A stretch of 64,000 nt of DNA from Devosia marina (GTDB taxonomy: Bacteria; Pseudomonadota; Alphaproteobacteria; Rhizobiales; Devosiaceae), in assembly GCF_009758415.1 (NCBI RefSeq), contig NZ_WQRF01000008.1, positions 1-64,000 of the forward strand, in the 5' to 3' direction. The notes beneath the pieces were generated by a model. That model was given only the letters and a program-made list of their open reading frames with translations, ran no database searches and had not been told where the DNA came from. Positions 53,819 through 64,000 of the stretch are shown here, piece after piece (position 1 is the stretch's first letter; each line of letters opens with the position of its first letter). The translations under genes and the position numbers were made by a program.

Positions 53819-53822
<4 letters not shown>
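53199..53822 (+). CDS. Cap15-like two-transmembrane beta-rich (S-2TM-beta) effector
   Basis: About 207 residues from a TTG at 53199; another TTG at 53163 would add 12 residues. Two transmembrane helices occur at about 8-28 ([20 protein letters not shown]) and 38-55 ([15 protein letters not shown]). The remainder is beta-rich, opening with [15 protein letters not shown] and containing [26 protein letters not shown] and the family-like [13 protein letters not shown]. This is the layout of Cap15/S-2TM-beta proteins, CBASS effectors whose beta-barrel senses the nucleotide signal and whose helices disrupt the membrane. Its TAG overlaps the uvrB stop by three bases. Composition is AT-rich like the CBASS genes. 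Confidence 0.75.
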
Positions 53823-56425
<2,603 letters not shown>

Positions 56426-56564
56426 GAAGAACGCCTTGGATGAATGGGGGTCGCCACCTCAGATGGGGAACGAGGCGCGCAGATGCAATGTTCCGGAAGA
56501 CAGTAGCAAAACCTGAACGGAGAGGGAACGGGGGCTGCTGACAGCGGGAGTCAGCAATGGGTGA

Positions 56565-57239
56565 TCAATCGCTCGGCTTGGTTGCGAACCAGAGGGTGTG
56601 GCGGTCGCCCTTGCCATTGTTGCGGGCGCGGACAGTGACCTGATCTACCTGCATGCCGGTTTGCTTGAGCCGTCTGGTGAAGCGGTCGTCGGGGTGGGAG
56701 GACCAGATGGCAAGGTGCCCGCCCGGGGTCAGGGCCGCCTGGGCGGCGGCGAGGCCTGCGGCGTTGTAGAGCCGATCATTGGCGGGCCGGAACAGGCCAT
56801 CGGGGCCATTGTCGACATCGAGCAGGATGGCGTCGAAGGGTTTGCCGGCGGTGATGGCCGTCGATACATCGCCGAGGTGAATGCGAACGCGGTGATCGTC
56901 GAGGCTGTCGCCATGCAGCGGCAGGAGCGGGCCGCGGGCCCAGTCGACAATCTCCGGTACGAGTTCGGCGACGGTGATTTCGCTGTCGGCGGCAAAGCAT
57001 TTGAGGGCCGCGCGCAAAGTAAAGCCGAGTCCCAGACCGCCGATGAGAATACGGGCCTTGGGGCGTGACCCAAGCCGGGCGGCGGACAGATTGGCGAGCT
57101 GTTCTTCGGAATTACTCATGCGGCTGTTCATCAGCGTGATGGTGCCGGACATGACGGAAAATTCGCTGCCGCGTTGCATCAAGGTCATCGGGCCGCCGCC
57201 GGGCATGGTGGTCTCGCCGAGTTTCTGCCAGGGGATCAT
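56565..57239 (-). CDS. Spermidine synthase-like protein
   Basis: A 224-residue protein from ATG 57239 with AGGAA upstream. The SAM-binding-like motif is ILIGGLGLGFTLRAAL; AELVPEIVDWARG and ILLDVDNGPDGLFR follow the spermidine-synthase/SAM-methyltransferase fold. It lacks the full polyamine-synthase signature, so it may be a methyltransferase or an aminopropyltransferase relative. Similar proteins are widespread in Rhizobiales and unassigned. Confidence 0.72.
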   Translation of the reverse strand: MIPWQKLGETTMPGGGPMTLMQRGSEFSVMSGTITLMNSRMSNSEEQLANLSAARLGSRPKARILIGGLGLGFTLRAALKCFAADSEITVAELVPEIVDWARGPLLPLHGDSLDDHRVRIHLGDVSTAITAGKPFDAILLDVDNGPDGLFRPANDRLYNAAGLAAAQAALTPGGHLAIWSSHPDDRFTRRLKQTGMQVDQVTVRARNNGKGDRHTLWFATKPSD

Positions 57240-57368
57240 GGAAGGTTCCTGTGGTCGATGGCGTTGGAGTGCCGTAGCGGAAGCGCATGGAACCAGCAAG
57301 GGCCGACGGTTGCCAGCGATGTGTCGTCGGCCTTTGCGGATGGCTGCCGAGTCGGGAGAGTGGAGCGG

Positions 57369-58271
57369 CTAGCAGGCCGGAATCGGGTTTTGCGCCCAGG
57401 CCGCGGCCATTGTGGCAATTGCCGGGAGATGGGACGTGCCGGCAGGATCGGTGAGGCCGTGATCGAGGGCTGGAAACTCCCAATAGGTCAAATTGCAGAG
57501 GCCTTTCTCGGCGAAGACGGCCAGCGTCGTGCGGGAAGCTGCAACGGGTGCCGACCCGTCCAGACCGCCCTGGATAAGCAGGAACGGAGCGGTGGCCTTC
57601 TGCATATGGTCGAGTGGACGCAGGTCCAGACCGTCGGCCCAGAAGCGGTAGGTCGAGCCTCCAAGGCGTTCCGAGCTCTGCGGATTGTTGCGCGCCATTT
57701 CGAAACCAGAGCGCACTTGCTCCTGCGCTTCGGGAGGTACGGTCGAGAGAACCATGTCGCCAAACGTCTCCCCGGTGGCCGTAGAAAGCAGGATCGTCGC
57801 GTTGACTGGAACGCGCCCGGCCAGCATTGCCATGGCCAGACCGCCCTCCGAACCGCCGAAAAGGATCGTATTGGCAATGTTTACTGCCGGATCTGCGGCC
57901 AATGCATTGAGGACGGTCCGGTAGTCCGCGACGCGCTGGCTAACGGTGTAGTTGTCGTAGAACTGTGCCGGACAGTCGCCGAATGGATCGGAAATTTCGA
58001 CGTCTGGAGTGATGCCGATCTTTTCCACGATCAACGCGGCATAGTCTGGAAAAGCGGCACGTACGATGGCCAGGTTGGGGTTGGAGGCGGCGCGGGCGCA
58101 ACCGGACCCCTGACTGAGGACGAGCAGGCCGGAGGTGTCACCCGCGGGTTTGTCGAGCGTGTAGTAGATGGGAGTGCCGTCGGCCCGGCTTAGTTCGCGA
58201 TAGTCGATGGCGTAGGCCTGAGGCAGGGCGAGCAAAGTCAGCGCGGCGAGCGCGTTAAAGCGGTTTAGCAT
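57369..58271 (-). CDS. Secreted alpha/beta hydrolase
   Basis: A 300-residue protein with a signal peptide (RFNALAALTLLALPQAYA). The nucleophile elbow is GGSEGG (in ILFGGSEGGLAMAML), with an Asp in LLIQGGLDGSAP and a His in FPALDHGLTDP, completing a plausible Ser-Asp-His triad. Four Cys in the mature part may be disulfide-bonded. The substrate is unknown. It is encoded 12 bases before the HAAS-type gene's end and may be co-transcribed with the PadR pair. Confidence 0.82.
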   Translation of the reverse strand: MLNRFNALAALTLLALPQAYAIDYRELSRADGTPIYYTLDKPAGDTSGLLVLSQGSGCARAASNPNLAIVRAAFPDYAALIVEKIGITPDVEISDPFGDCPAQFYDNYTVSQRVADYRTVLNALAADPAVNIANTILFGGSEGGLAMAMLAGRVPVNATILLSTATGETFGDMVLSTVPPEAQEQVRSGFEMARNNPQSSERLGGSTYRFWADGLDLRPLDHMQKATAPFLLIQGGLDGSAPVAASRTTLAVFAEKGLCNLTYWEFPALDHGLTDPAGTSHLPAIATMAAAWAQNPIPAC

Positions 58272-58283
58272 TGTATTGGTCCG

Positions 58284-58913
58284 TTAGCGGCGAATGGCGG
58301 CAGGGAGGAGGACGAGCGTGCCGGTAATCAGAAGCGGCAGCAGGCTTGGGAACCCGATGGCGACGCTGATTTCGCCAGCTTGGCCCGGGAGAGAGGGCAG
58401 AACGCTGATGCTCACCATGGCGGCCAGAACAGCGCTCGACAGGGCGCCAGCAATGGGCCAGGCGTTTGTGGCGCGGCGCTGATGGGCAAACGCCAGCATC
58501 AACATGCCAATGAGCACCGGTGCGGCATAGGAGAGGAGCTTCAGACCATTGCCAAGATCCAAGATACTCGCACGGAGCGGCGTGCCGGTAGCAAGAAGGA
58601 GCAAGCACAGTCCCAGTGCCAGCAGCACGAATTGGCAGCACACGGGGATTGCCAGATAGACCAGCGCCGGCCAGCGCGCCGCCAAGCTGCGGAAGCGGCG
58701 ATTCGCCAGCATGGGCAGCAGCAGGGCATCATTGCTGCCCAGGCGGCGATCCGCCTCTGTCTGAGCGACCTGTGGTGCGACACCTTCGGCGATCAGATAA
58801 GCGACGATATCATCGCGGTGTTCGGCCAGTTCGCGCAGATAGCGTTGAACATGAGCGGGCGAGAGCCCTGCCTTGAGCAGATCCTCACGCATGATTTCCA
58901 GACGGTCAGGCAT
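58284..58913 (-). CDS. HAAS-like membrane partner of the PadR regulator
   Basis: A 209-residue protein from ATG 58913 (the longer frame to 59216 is within PadR). The N-terminal part is a short helical bundle (LLKAGLSPAHVQRYLRELAEHRDDIVAYL, to about 60), followed by four or five hydrophobic helices. A regulatory helical domain plus membrane helices, placed just after a PadR gene, is the usual HAAS/DUF1700-like arrangement. Its start lies within the last codons of PadR, so they are coupled. Function is unknown. Confidence 0.75.
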   Translation of the reverse strand: MPDRLEIMREDLLKAGLSPAHVQRYLRELAEHRDDIVAYLIAEGVAPQVAQTEADRRLGSNDALLLPMLANRRFRSLAARWPALVYLAIPVCCQFVLLALGLCLLLLATGTPLRASILDLGNGLKLLSYAAPVLIGMLMLAFAHQRRATNAWPIAGALSSAVLAAMVSISVLPSLPGQAGEISVAIGFPSLLPLLITGTLVLLPAAIRR

Positions 58914-59244
58914 GGTGGGGCGCCTTAACAATCGTTGCGATAGTGCTTTGCAGGTGTTGCCAATGGGCAAGCAGGTCGTTGAACCGGTCTTTGCCCGTGG
59001 GGGTGACAGAATAATAGACGCGACTGCGGCCGTTGACCGTCTGCCGGCGCGTGGACAGTGCGCCGTCGCGCTCGAGGGAATGCAGGACAGGGTAGATGAC
59101 GCCTTCGGCGAAGCTGAGATTGTCATTGCTGGCGGCGCGAATGGCTTCGACCAGTTCATAGCCGTACATCTCCTTGTCACGCAGCAGGCGCAGGACAAGG
59201 AGCTCGGGGACGCCATTGAGAAATTGGGAGGTCGTCGTGGGCAT
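58906..59244 (-). CDS. PadR family transcriptional regulator
   Basis: A 112-residue winged-helix regulator. The pattern ELLVLRLLRDKEMYGYELVEAI and EGVIYPVLHSLERDGAL then RVYYSVTPTGKDR is diagnostic of PadR. It is preceded by a large palindrome at 59251-59295, six bases from its start, so it is autoregulated. The coupled downstream genes are a HAAS-like membrane protein and probably the secreted hydrolase. Confidence 0.9.
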   Translation of the reverse strand: MPTTTSQFLNGVPELLVLRLLRDKEMYGYELVEAIRAASNDNLSFAEGVIYPVLHSLERDGALSTRRQTVNGRSRVYYSVTPTGKDRFNDLLAHWQHLQSTIATIVKAPHHA

Positions 59245-59250
59245 AAATCT

Positions 59251-59295
59251 ATTACCTATTAACTCTAGGTATAATGCCTAGAGCTAATAGGTAAT
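59251..59295. promoter_or_regulatory. Palindromic PadR operator
   Basis: A 45-base dyad: ATTACCTATTA-A-CTCTAGG then TATAATG then CCTAGAG-C-TAATAGGTAAT. All 18 paired positions match. It lies directly upstream of the PadR start and between PadR and the DoxX gene, so it may control both. Confidence 0.9.
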
Positions 59296-59391
59296 GCAAG
59301 TGGTTTGCCGTAGCTGTGTCGAGATTTCCGCTTCAGCATCGTCGTTGGCACATGAGCAGCGTGATGCTGCCGGATTCCACAGGGGACTAAA

Positions 59392-59763
59392 ATGAAGATT
59401 GCGGGCTGGGTATTGAGCGTTTTGATCGGGCTGTTTCTGGCGGTCGCGTCTGCGGTGCCGAAGTTTTTGGGGATCGAGGCAGCGCTCGAGCCGATGGAGG
59501 TGGTGGGATGGCCGGTGAAATATCTGGTGCTGATCGGCGCAATCGAGGTGGGGTGCGTGATCCTCTTTCTGATCCCGCGCACAGCATTGCTGGGCGCGGT
59601 GTTGACCACGGGATTGCTGGGCGCGGCGCTGGCGGCTAATTTGCGGGTGGATAATCCGCTGTTCAGCCACACGCTGTTTTCGATTTACCTCGGGGTCGCG
59701 GTGTGGATGGCGCTCTGGCTGCGCGAGGACAGGGTAAGGGCGGTGTTTCCACTGCTGCGGTGA
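59392..59763 (+). CDS. DoxX family membrane protein
   Basis: A 123-residue protein with four predicted transmembrane helices (IAGWVLSVLIGLFLAVASA; YLVLIGAIEVGCVILFL; LLGAVLTTGLLGAALAA; LFSIYLGVAVWMALWL). The N-terminal pattern and length fit DoxX/DoxD-like proteins. The function of stand-alone members is unclear. It is divergent from PadR across a palindromic operator and may be PadR-controlled. A terminator follows. Confidence 0.8.
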   Translation: MKIAGWVLSVLIGLFLAVASAVPKFLGIEAALEPMEVVGWPVKYLVLIGAIEVGCVILFLIPRTALLGAVLTTGLLGAALAANLRVDNPLFSHTLFSIYLGVAVWMALWLREDRVRAVFPLLR

Positions 59764-59768
59764 AAAGG

Positions 59769-59797
59769 AAAGGCCGGGCGTGTGCCCGGCCTTTGCT
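59769..59797. terminator. Bidirectional terminator after DoxX and the TRAP genes
   Basis: A stem AAAGGCCGGG-CGTGTG-CCCGGCCTTT sits between the convergent DoxX and dctM genes and has A and T runs on either side. Confidence 0.8.
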
Positions 59798-59799
59798 TG

Positions 59800-61113
59800 T
59801 CAGCTGATCGCCCAGGTGGCGATGGGCGGGAAGAAGAGGATGGTTCCCAGCACTACCAATTGCAGGGCAATAAATGGCAGCAGCGCGGTATAGATGTGCT
59901 TGAGGGTGATCTCCTTTGGCGCGACGCTCTTGAGATAGAAGGCGGCGGGACCAAAGGGCGGGGTCAGGTATGACACCTGCATGTTAACCGCGAACAGGAT
60001 GCCGAACCAGATCGGATCGTAGCCAAGCTGGATGACGATGGGCACAAAGATCGGCAAGGTCAGCAGGGCAATGCCGATCCAGTCGAGGAACATGCCCAGC
60101 ACCAGCAAGATCAGCATCATTACCATGATGAGGACCACAGGCGGGGCATCGAGCCCGAGAATGGCTCCGGAAACGAAGCGGTTGCCACCCATGAGATTAT
60201 AGACGCCGACAAGCACCGCCGCCGCAATACCGATCCAGATGATCATGCCGCAAGTTTCAAGAGTGTGGACCAGGCTGTCCTGCAGCATCTTGAAGGTCAT
60301 TTCGCGTCGGATCAGCGAGACCAGCAGCACGGCGGAGACACCCAGAGCCGCAGCTTCGGTGATCGAGGCGATGCCGCCATAGATCGAGCCGAGCACCACC
60401 AGCACGATAAACAGCGGCGCGGCGACAGATTTTAGGGCGCTGCCGATAGACTCCTGGGCCATCTCCTCCTTGGACATGGGCGGACCCATCTGCGGATTGC
60501 GAATGCAGATGAACAGCACATAGGCCACGTAGAATGCCAGCAGCAGCAGGGCCGGAGTGATGGCTGCAACGAACAGGTCGGCGATCGAGACGCTGGCGAC
60601 CAGGCCGTAGATAATCAGCACGATCGATGGCGGCATCATGGTCCCGAGCGAACCGCCGGCGCAGACGACGCCGATCGAGAGACTGCGATCATAGCCCAGG
60701 CGCAGCATTTGGGGCAGAGCCAGAATGCCGAGCAGCACGATCTCGCCGCCGATAACGCCGGACATCGCCGCCATGAGGATGGCCACGATCAAGGTCTGCA
60801 CTGCCACGCCGCCCGGCAGGCGGCCGGCCAGCACCCGCATGCCATTGAACAGATCCTTGGCGATGCCGGAGCGGTCGAGGATCGCCGCCATGAGAATGAA
60901 CATCGGGATGGCCACCAGGGAATATTCGGTGATGAACCCGAAGATGCGCGAGGTCACCAGCGGCAGGGAGTTGGTGCCGAACCAGCCAAAGGTGAAAAGC
61001 AGTGCGACCAGCCCGGTGACCCAGGCGAGCGGCTGGCCAGTCAGCAGCAGCAAGAAGATGCAGCCGACAAGAATGTATGAGCCGTATTCAATTCCAAGAG
61101 CGCTCAAGCCCAT
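59800..61113 (-). CDS. dctM: TRAP transporter large permease DctM
   Basis: A 437-residue protein from ATG 61113, with GGAG upstream; a longer frame to 61257 lies inside dctQ and is rejected. About twelve helices and typical DctM segments: GTMMPPSIVLIIYG, YSLVAIPMFILMAAIL, GMFLDWIGIALLTLPIFVPI and YLTPPFGPAAFYLKS. It is the Na+-driven permease of a tripartite ATP-independent transporter. The carried solute is probably an organic acid. It starts two bases after dctQ. Confidence 0.93.
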   Translation of the reverse strand: MGLSALGIEYGSYILVGCIFLLLLTGQPLAWVTGLVALLFTFGWFGTNSLPLVTSRIFGFITEYSLVAIPMFILMAAILDRSGIAKDLFNGMRVLAGRLPGGVAVQTLIVAILMAAMSGVIGGEIVLLGILALPQMLRLGYDRSLSIGVVCAGGSLGTMMPPSIVLIIYGLVASVSIADLFVAAITPALLLLAFYVAYVLFICIRNPQMGPPMSKEEMAQESIGSALKSVAAPLFIVLVVLGSIYGGIASITEAAALGVSAVLLVSLIRREMTFKMLQDSLVHTLETCGMIIWIGIAAAVLVGVYNLMGGNRFVSGAILGLDAPPVVLIMVMMLILLVLGMFLDWIGIALLTLPIFVPIVIQLGYDPIWFGILFAVNMQVSYLTPPFGPAAFYLKSVAPKEITLKHIYTALLPFIALQLVVLGTILFFPPIATWAIS

Positions 61114-61115
61114 CG

Positions 61116-61694
61116 TTATTTCTCCCCGGCAGGCTTGGCCGGCGCGGACACGTCGCGGCGGATGGCTTCGATGAGATGCAGAAGGGTCTGTACGAACATC
61201 AGGACGACGCAGACCAGCACCAGCATCTTGAGCAGCGCGGGGGTGGGCGGATTCCACGAAGTGCCCGTGCCTTCAAGACGGAATTCTCCGCTTGGGGTGT
61301 GGGTGGCCTTCCAGGACATGATCCAGCCGGCATAAGCGAGGCCTGCGAAGAAGACCATGGCGATCAGTGAGTTGATGATATCGAGGATGCGCCGCCCCTT
61401 GGGGGATACGGCGTCGTAAATCATGCGGACCCGAATATGCTTGTCGCGGGCAAGGGCGATCGGCCCGCCCACAAGGAAGATCGCGGCGATCAGGAAAGTG
61501 GTCGTCTCATGCGCCCAGAAGGTGGGTCTATCAAAGACGTAGCGAGAAATAACCTCGAAGACGGTTACGCCAAAAGCGAGAAATATCGCCCAGGCCAGTG
61601 CTTTGCTGATACCGGCTACCGCGCGGTCAAGCGGGGAACGGATCTCGGAATCGCCGCCATCGGCGACCGCCGGAATGTCGACCTCGTCGGCCAT
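61116..61694 (-). CDS. dctQ: TRAP transporter small permease DctQ
   Basis: A 192-residue protein with four transmembrane helices and the DctQ motif region TFWAHETTTFLIAAIFLVGGPIALA, followed by RDKHIRVRMIYD. It stabilises the DctM permease and connects it to the binding protein. A hairpin separates it from dctP upstream; dctM follows after two bases. Confidence 0.9.
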   Translation of the reverse strand: MADEVDIPAVADGGDSEIRSPLDRAVAGISKALAWAIFLAFGVTVFEVISRYVFDRPTFWAHETTTFLIAAIFLVGGPIALARDKHIRVRMIYDAVSPKGRRILDIINSLIAMVFFAGLAYAGWIMSWKATHTPSGEFRLEGTGTSWNPPTPALLKMLVLVCVVLMFVQTLLHLIEAIRRDVSAPAKPAGEK

Positions 61695-61720
61695 CTGTTC
61701 TCTCCTGTGGCGACAAATTA

Positions 61721-61755
61721 GCGCCCGGCGAAGTTCTCCCCCGGGCGCGTTTCTC
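61721..61755 (-). terminator. Intra-operon hairpin between dctP and dctQ
   Basis: A stem GCGCCCGG...CCGGGCGC lies in the 77 bases between dctP and dctQ. On the minus strand it is not followed by a long T run. Such hairpins usually stabilise the upstream message or cause partial termination, giving more binding protein than permease. Confidence 0.6.
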
Positions 61756-61771
61756 TTTGCAGATGACCGGC

Positions 61772-62797
61772 CTAGAGTAGGTTGCGGCCTTCGAGATAGT
61801 CGATGACGGTGTCGTAGTAGCGCTGGGTCATGTCGCTCTTTTCAGCCCAGGACTGCCATTCGTCCTGAGCGATACGGCGGAACTTGGCGCGTTCGTCAGC
61901 CGACCAGTTGATGATCTCGATATCCGGGTTCTGCTTGGCTTCGGCCACTGCCTCGGCGTCCTGCTGGCGCACCGAATAGACATGCTGGAAGATGAACTGG
62001 TCGACAGAAGCGCGCAGGATGGCCTTGAGGTCATCGGGCAGCCCGTCCCAGGTTTGCTTGTTCATCGAGATGTCGATCAGCGGCAGCGAGTGGAAGCCGG
62101 GATAGAGCGGATAGTTGGCAATGTCGTTCATGCCCTGGCCCTGGTTGGCCGCGAACACGGTGTAGTCGGCCGCGTCGATCACGCCCTTGTCCAGCGCGGT
62201 GAACACTTCGGAGCCCGGCAGAGCCACGGGAGCAGCACCGGCCTTGGAGAAGATTTCGTAGACCATGCCTTCGGGCGCGCGCAGCTTGAGACCTTGAAGA
62301 TCCTCGACGCCACGCAGGGGAATGGAGGCCACGAAGGCTTCCGGCTCAGTCGCGGCAGTGCCGATCAACTGTACGCCGTAGGGCTCGACCAGCTCGGCAT
62401 AGAGATCGTTGCCGCCGCCCGACTTCATGAAGCCGAGCAGTTCGAACGGATCACTCCAGGCGCCCACCAGATTGCCCATCATGGCAAAGGCAGGATCCTT
62501 GCCGGCAAAATAGCTCGGGTCGGTCAGATGGCCCTGAAGAATGCCGGCGCCGACGGCTTCAAGCGTATCGGTGTGCGGGACAACAGCGCCAATCGGCAGC
62601 AGTTCAATCTCGATGCGACCGCCGGACAGCTCGGTGACGCTATCGGCCCATTTCTGCTTGTTGATGAAGCCCGGTTCACCGGCGGTTTCCGAGGTCTGGA
62701 ACGTCCAGCTATATTCCTGGGCCACAGCTGCGCCGCAAAGCAGCAAGGCTGCGACTGCCGAGGCGGTGGTGCTGACGACAAACTTGGTGAGATTCAC
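61772..62797 (-). CDS. dctP: TRAP transporter substrate-binding protein DctP
   Basis: A 341-residue periplasmic binding protein, GTG start with GGGAGG upstream. Signal peptide ends near GAAVAQ. The TRAP DctP signature is present in LKLRAPEGMVYEIFSKAGAA and ALDKGVIDAADYTVFAANQG, including the Arg that binds the solute carboxylate. The solute is probably a carboxylic acid, not identified. It is the first gene of a dctPQM operon. Confidence 0.9.
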   Translation of the reverse strand: MNLTKFVVSTTASAVAALLLCGAAVAQEYSWTFQTSETAGEPGFINKQKWADSVTELSGGRIEIELLPIGAVVPHTDTLEAVGAGILQGHLTDPSYFAGKDPAFAMMGNLVGAWSDPFELLGFMKSGGGNDLYAELVEPYGVQLIGTAATEPEAFVASIPLRGVEDLQGLKLRAPEGMVYEIFSKAGAAPVALPGSEVFTALDKGVIDAADYTVFAANQGQGMNDIANYPLYPGFHSLPLIDISMNKQTWDGLPDDLKAILRASVDQFIFQHVYSVRQQDAEAVAEAKQNPDIEIINWSADERAKFRRIAQDEWQSWAEKSDMTQRYYDTVIDYLEGRNLL

Positions 62798-63135
62798 GAT
62801 GTCCTCCCTTTCGATGTTCCAATTGACTTACGTGCCGCAGGAGCACATCGAAACTCCCGCACCATTGGCTCGCCAGTCTGCACGGATTGGCCATTTGATC
62901 AACTGGTCAAAGGCAGAGGTCACCTTCTATCCACATTGCAGGGAGCAAAAGAACGGCGCGGCGAACGCCAGCGCGCCGGGCCGAAATCAGTTTGCTTTGT
63001 GGGGGATCAGGCGCTGTTTGCGCTGAACCAGCACAAATACGAGGTCCAGACAGCCGCCGCCCGAAATTCGACAGACTGGCCCTGATGACGCTAACCGGGG
63101 CGCAATAATGCGGCGGCAGCTTTGTGGTGCTGGTG
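62798..63135. other. Intergenic region upstream of dctP
   Basis: About 340 bases between the secreted SH3/crystallin-like gene and dctP on the same strand. It must contain the dctPQM promoter. I see short inverted runs but no recognisable operator, terminator or gene. Confidence 0.4.
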
Positions 63136-63708
63136 TCAGTACAGCCGGATTGAGGAGAGGTTGTCGCGCAGATATTGGTGAAGAACGGGCTGGCTCTCTG
63201 CGATGCGTTCGCAATAGGACTGGAAAAAGCGGTCGCGGCAGATGGCGGCGCTGGTTGGTGTCCTCACCTGGATCGAGGAAATGGTGTTGTCCCAGCCCCA
63301 GGTGGCCAGATCCTGAAAGACGTCGCCGGAATCGGCGCAGAAAGTGCGGCCCGTGTAATGCGTGCCTTCGTAGAAGCACATTTCGCCACCGGCCAGGTCG
63401 GGCCATTTATTGTCGGGGTCCAGAATCGGCCAGTGCGGATCCTTGCCGAAGTCGATGGCGGCCTTGCCGGTCCAGCCGCGACCGCCGGGGCCATCGATAT
63501 TGCACCAGAGCTGCTGGCAGCGGAGGATCTTGATGGCCTGTTCGCCGGCAATCTCGCCGGTGATGGCATAGGCGTCGCCCGGTCCGGCGCGCAGGACGAG
63601 AGCGGCGCGGCTCCAGCCATGGCTGCCGGAGGGGGAGGCGGACAGGGCGGGAAGGCTGGGCAGAAGCGAGATGGCAAGGGCTAGTGCGAGGGCGAAAAGC
63701 GAGCGCAT
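63136..63708 (-). CDS. Secreted SH3 plus crystallin-like (peptidase-inhibitor I36 type) protein
   Basis: A 190-residue protein from ATG 63708 (63720 is an alternative). Signal peptide ends near SLPALS. The first half is SH3b-like (LVLRAGPGDAYAITGEIAGE, then CQQLWCNIDGPGGRGW). The second is a beta/gamma-crystallin-type module (MCFYEGTHYTGRTFCADSG, then WDNTISSIQV). Such modules occur in secreted peptidase inhibitors and stress proteins. The partial protein at the right end shares the crystallin-like part. Confidence 0.75.
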   Translation of the reverse strand: MRSLFALALALAISLLPSLPALSASPSGSHGWSRAALVLRAGPGDAYAITGEIAGEQAIKILRCQQLWCNIDGPGGRGWTGKAAIDFGKDPHWPILDPDNKWPDLAGGEMCFYEGTHYTGRTFCADSGDVFQDLATWGWDNTISSIQVRTPTSAAICRDRFFQSYCERIAESQPVLHQYLRDNLSSIRLY

Positions 63709-63769
63709 GGCAATATCCATCTGTCTGTTCGGCGTGAGGTTAGCCTGCCTTGCCAGATGTTGCAAAGCA

Positions 63770-63800
63770 AAGCGCCGCCCTTTTTTGGGGGCGGCGCGAA
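63770..63800. terminator. Terminator of the crystallin-like gene at the right edge
   Basis: A stem GCGCCGCCC-TTTTTTGG-GGGCGGCGC lies between the partial gene's stop and the SH3/crystallin gene. The T run lies in the loop, and AAAAG follows the stem. Confidence 0.65.
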
Positions 63801-63819
63801 AAGCTCTTGTCTAACGATC

Positions 63820-64000
63820 CTAGCGAACGCGGATCGAGGCGATGTAGTTGTCGTAGTCGCCCAGCGACGATGCGCCGGTGGTGTAGGTGCGGCAGAAGCG
63901 GAAATTCTCCTGCGAACAAACCTGAACGGTCAGGCCGGCCGGATTGTCAAAGGAGGAAATGCGGTCGGTCCAGCCGCGCAGGTCCCGAACGGATTCGCCT
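63820..64000 (-). CDS. Partial crystallin-like protein (3' end; continues beyond window)
   Basis: The last 59 codons of a minus-strand gene, TAG at 63820-63822; the 5' part lies outside the window. The visible C-terminus includes DRISSFDNPAGLTVQVCSQ and ends DYDNYIASIRVR, with Cys and aromatic positions matching the second half of the adjacent crystallin-like protein (WDNTISSIQV). The two are probably tandem paralogues. Confidence 0.65.
   Translation of the reverse strand, partial: GESVRDLRGWTDRISSFDNPAGLTVQVCSQENFRFCRTYTTGASSLGDYDNYIASIRVR

Overview
The window is high-GC DNA from an alphaproteobacterium, most likely a member of the Hyphomicrobiales close to Devosia or Pelagibacterium. This rests on conserved gene neighbourhoods: hemF/trmL/petABC/apt, ychF/pth/ctc/prs/pgeF/midA/lgt, ubiK/YbjN/proC, SDR-uvrC with pgsA-moaD-moaE, and uvrB with a long N-terminal extension. 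The genus is inferred from sequence feel and gene order, not from a search. No rRNA, tRNA or CRISPR array was found.

Layout. 1-2.3 kb is an accessory segment: a DUF3644-like protein with a HEPN-type R-x4-H motif and a membrane-anchored coiled-coil protein. 2.4-9.7 kb holds a PaiB-like flavin-binding protein, a methyltransferase, a metallophosphoesterase facing a Nudix gene, a YqjG-type glutathionyl-hydroquinone reductase, a GNAT acetyltransferase, a CoA-type Nudix hydrolase and a CCA-adding enzyme. 9.7-15.3 kb holds hemF, trmL, the cytochrome bc1 operon petABC and apt. 15.3-21 kb holds a VOC protein, an MFS exporter facing its TetR regulator across three copies of a palindromic operator, a TerC-like membrane protein and two MaoC hydratases. 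21-30 kb is core housekeeping (ychF, a GH4 glycosidase, pth, ctc/L25, prs, pgeF, midA, lgt). 30-36.6 kb holds a DUF559 protein between palindromic repeats, ubiK, a phosphoesterase, YbjN, proC, a MarR regulator, ilvE and a fatty-acid desaturase. 36.7-43.4 kb holds moaE/moaD/pgsA, a DAHP synthase preceded by an apparent aromatic leader-peptide attenuator, a PNPOx protein, an ion channel, uvrC and an SDR. 43.5-50.1 kb holds small membrane and SH3 proteins, MarR and LysR regulators, a DUF1007-NicO Ni/Co exporter fusion and hemH. 50.9-53.8 kb is an AT-richer defence island. 53.8-64 kb holds uvrB, a spermidine-synthase-like protein, an alpha/beta hydrolase, a PadR/HAAS pair with a large palindromic operator, a DoxX protein, a TRAP transporter and two secreted crystallin-like proteins.

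The most notable region is 50,900-53,822. A CD-NTase (cGAS/DncV-like) overlaps a patatin phospholipase (CapV-like), the usual core of a CBASS anti-phage system. Immediately beyond lies a gene on the opposite strand with the fold signature of a diadenylate cyclase (DisA_N) domain but a replaced catalytic RHR motif. It overlaps at both ends with its neighbours. The next gene is a Cap15-like two-transmembrane, beta-rich protein whose stop codon overlaps that of uvrB. Two different membrane-attacking effectors plus a degenerate nucleotide-binding sensor in one compact locus is an arrangement I do not recognise as described.

The second notable item is regulatory. The DAHP synthase gene is preceded by a 23-codon ORF containing a Phe-Phe-Trp-Tyr-Phe-Ser-Tyr run, followed by mutually exclusive hairpins and a terminator, which reads as classical transcription attenuation.
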